This document shows, piece by piece, positions 63,730 to 64,000 of a stretch of DNA of 64,000 bases (positions are counted from its first letter, which is position 1; each line of letters starts with the position of its first letter). This DNA comes from Berghia stephanieae (taxonomy: Eukaryota > Mollusca > Gastropoda > Nudibranchia > Aeolidiidae), in assembly GCA_034508935.3 (NCBI GenBank), contig CM067444.1, positions 50,218,773 to 50,282,772 on the forward strand, given 5' to 3'. The translations under genes were made by a program, and so were the position numbers. A model generated the notes under the pieces. The model was not told the origin of the DNA and made no database searches. It saw nothing but the letters and a program-made list of their open reading frames with translations.

Positions 63730-64000
63730 TACTCTGAATCTTTTTTTGTGTGTGTTGGTACCATCTTACTTTTCATAAGCATTATTATAAGGGCCTTAAA
63801 GTATTGCATTCTCCATTGAACTTATAGAACTAAAACCTAAAATGAGCTGATATTAAAACAAGATGACAATACAATTTCCCGTGCAGTGTATTGTGTGATA
63901 AAACCTATTGATTATTTTCCATCAAGAGGGACTGAAGAGTATTCTTGTACACAAAAGGATGATAGAAAATCTTTGTGAATACGTGTCATCAGGGTATCCA
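63730..64000. other. Intron or right-edge sequence, nothing recognised
   Basis: No exon or repeat could be supported up to the window edge. The remainder of the kinase domain should lie to the right. Confidence 0.4.

Overview
This is a 64-kb piece of animal nuclear DNA. It is AT-rich and intron-bearing, crowded with tRNA-derived SINEs, small inverted-repeat DNA transposons, decayed LINEs and very long trinucleotide microsatellites. A lophotrochozoan, possibly a mollusc, fits the secreted chitin-binding protein with a mucin-like tail and the repeat landscape, but that placement is inference. I see no bacterial genes, CRISPR array, rRNA or convincing functional tRNA.

Four split protein genes can be built from reading frame, splice sites and intron phase. 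(1) 18450-23750 (+): five exons, 688 codons, an ankyrin-repeat protein with a SOCS-box-like C-terminus. (2) 27372-35365 (-): four exons, about 397 codons, a protein I do not recognise with a short coiled coil. (3) 44959-56106 (+): four exons, a signal peptide, two chitin-binding (CBM14/peritrophin-A) domains and a Thr-rich mucin-like tail. (4) 60680 to beyond the right edge (+): a type II membrane or secreted kinase of the PKDCC/VLK family, cut off by the window. Genes 2 and 3 each carry one apparent single-base break in a run of four C. In both, restoring one C brings the downstream exon phase or the missing cysteine back into register, which looks more like assembly undercalls than gene death.

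Layout: 1-18.4 kb holds only repeats and unassigned sequence. 18.4-24 kb is the ankyrin gene. 25.3-35.4 kb is the minus-strand gene with its 3' flank. 36.2-37.5 kb is a decayed CR1-like LINE. 38-44.2 kb is a repeat field ending in a 1.26-kb transposon with a reiterated 15-bp motif. 45-56 kb is the chitin-binding gene, whose third intron holds a 5.3-kb nest: a pogo-like transposon inserted in a (TTA)n tract, an inner inverted-repeat-bounded segment, and an inverted ~160-bp satellite array. 57.3-59.1 kb is a LINE 3' fragment between huge (TAA)-type arrays. 59.2-64 kb is the kinase gene.

The four genes show no shared pathway beyond two of them acting in the secretory or extracellular space. I found no clear multi-gene novel system. 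The most unusual items are the nested intron element, the motif-iterated transposon, the palindromic tRNA-like elements and the unrecognised minus-strand protein.
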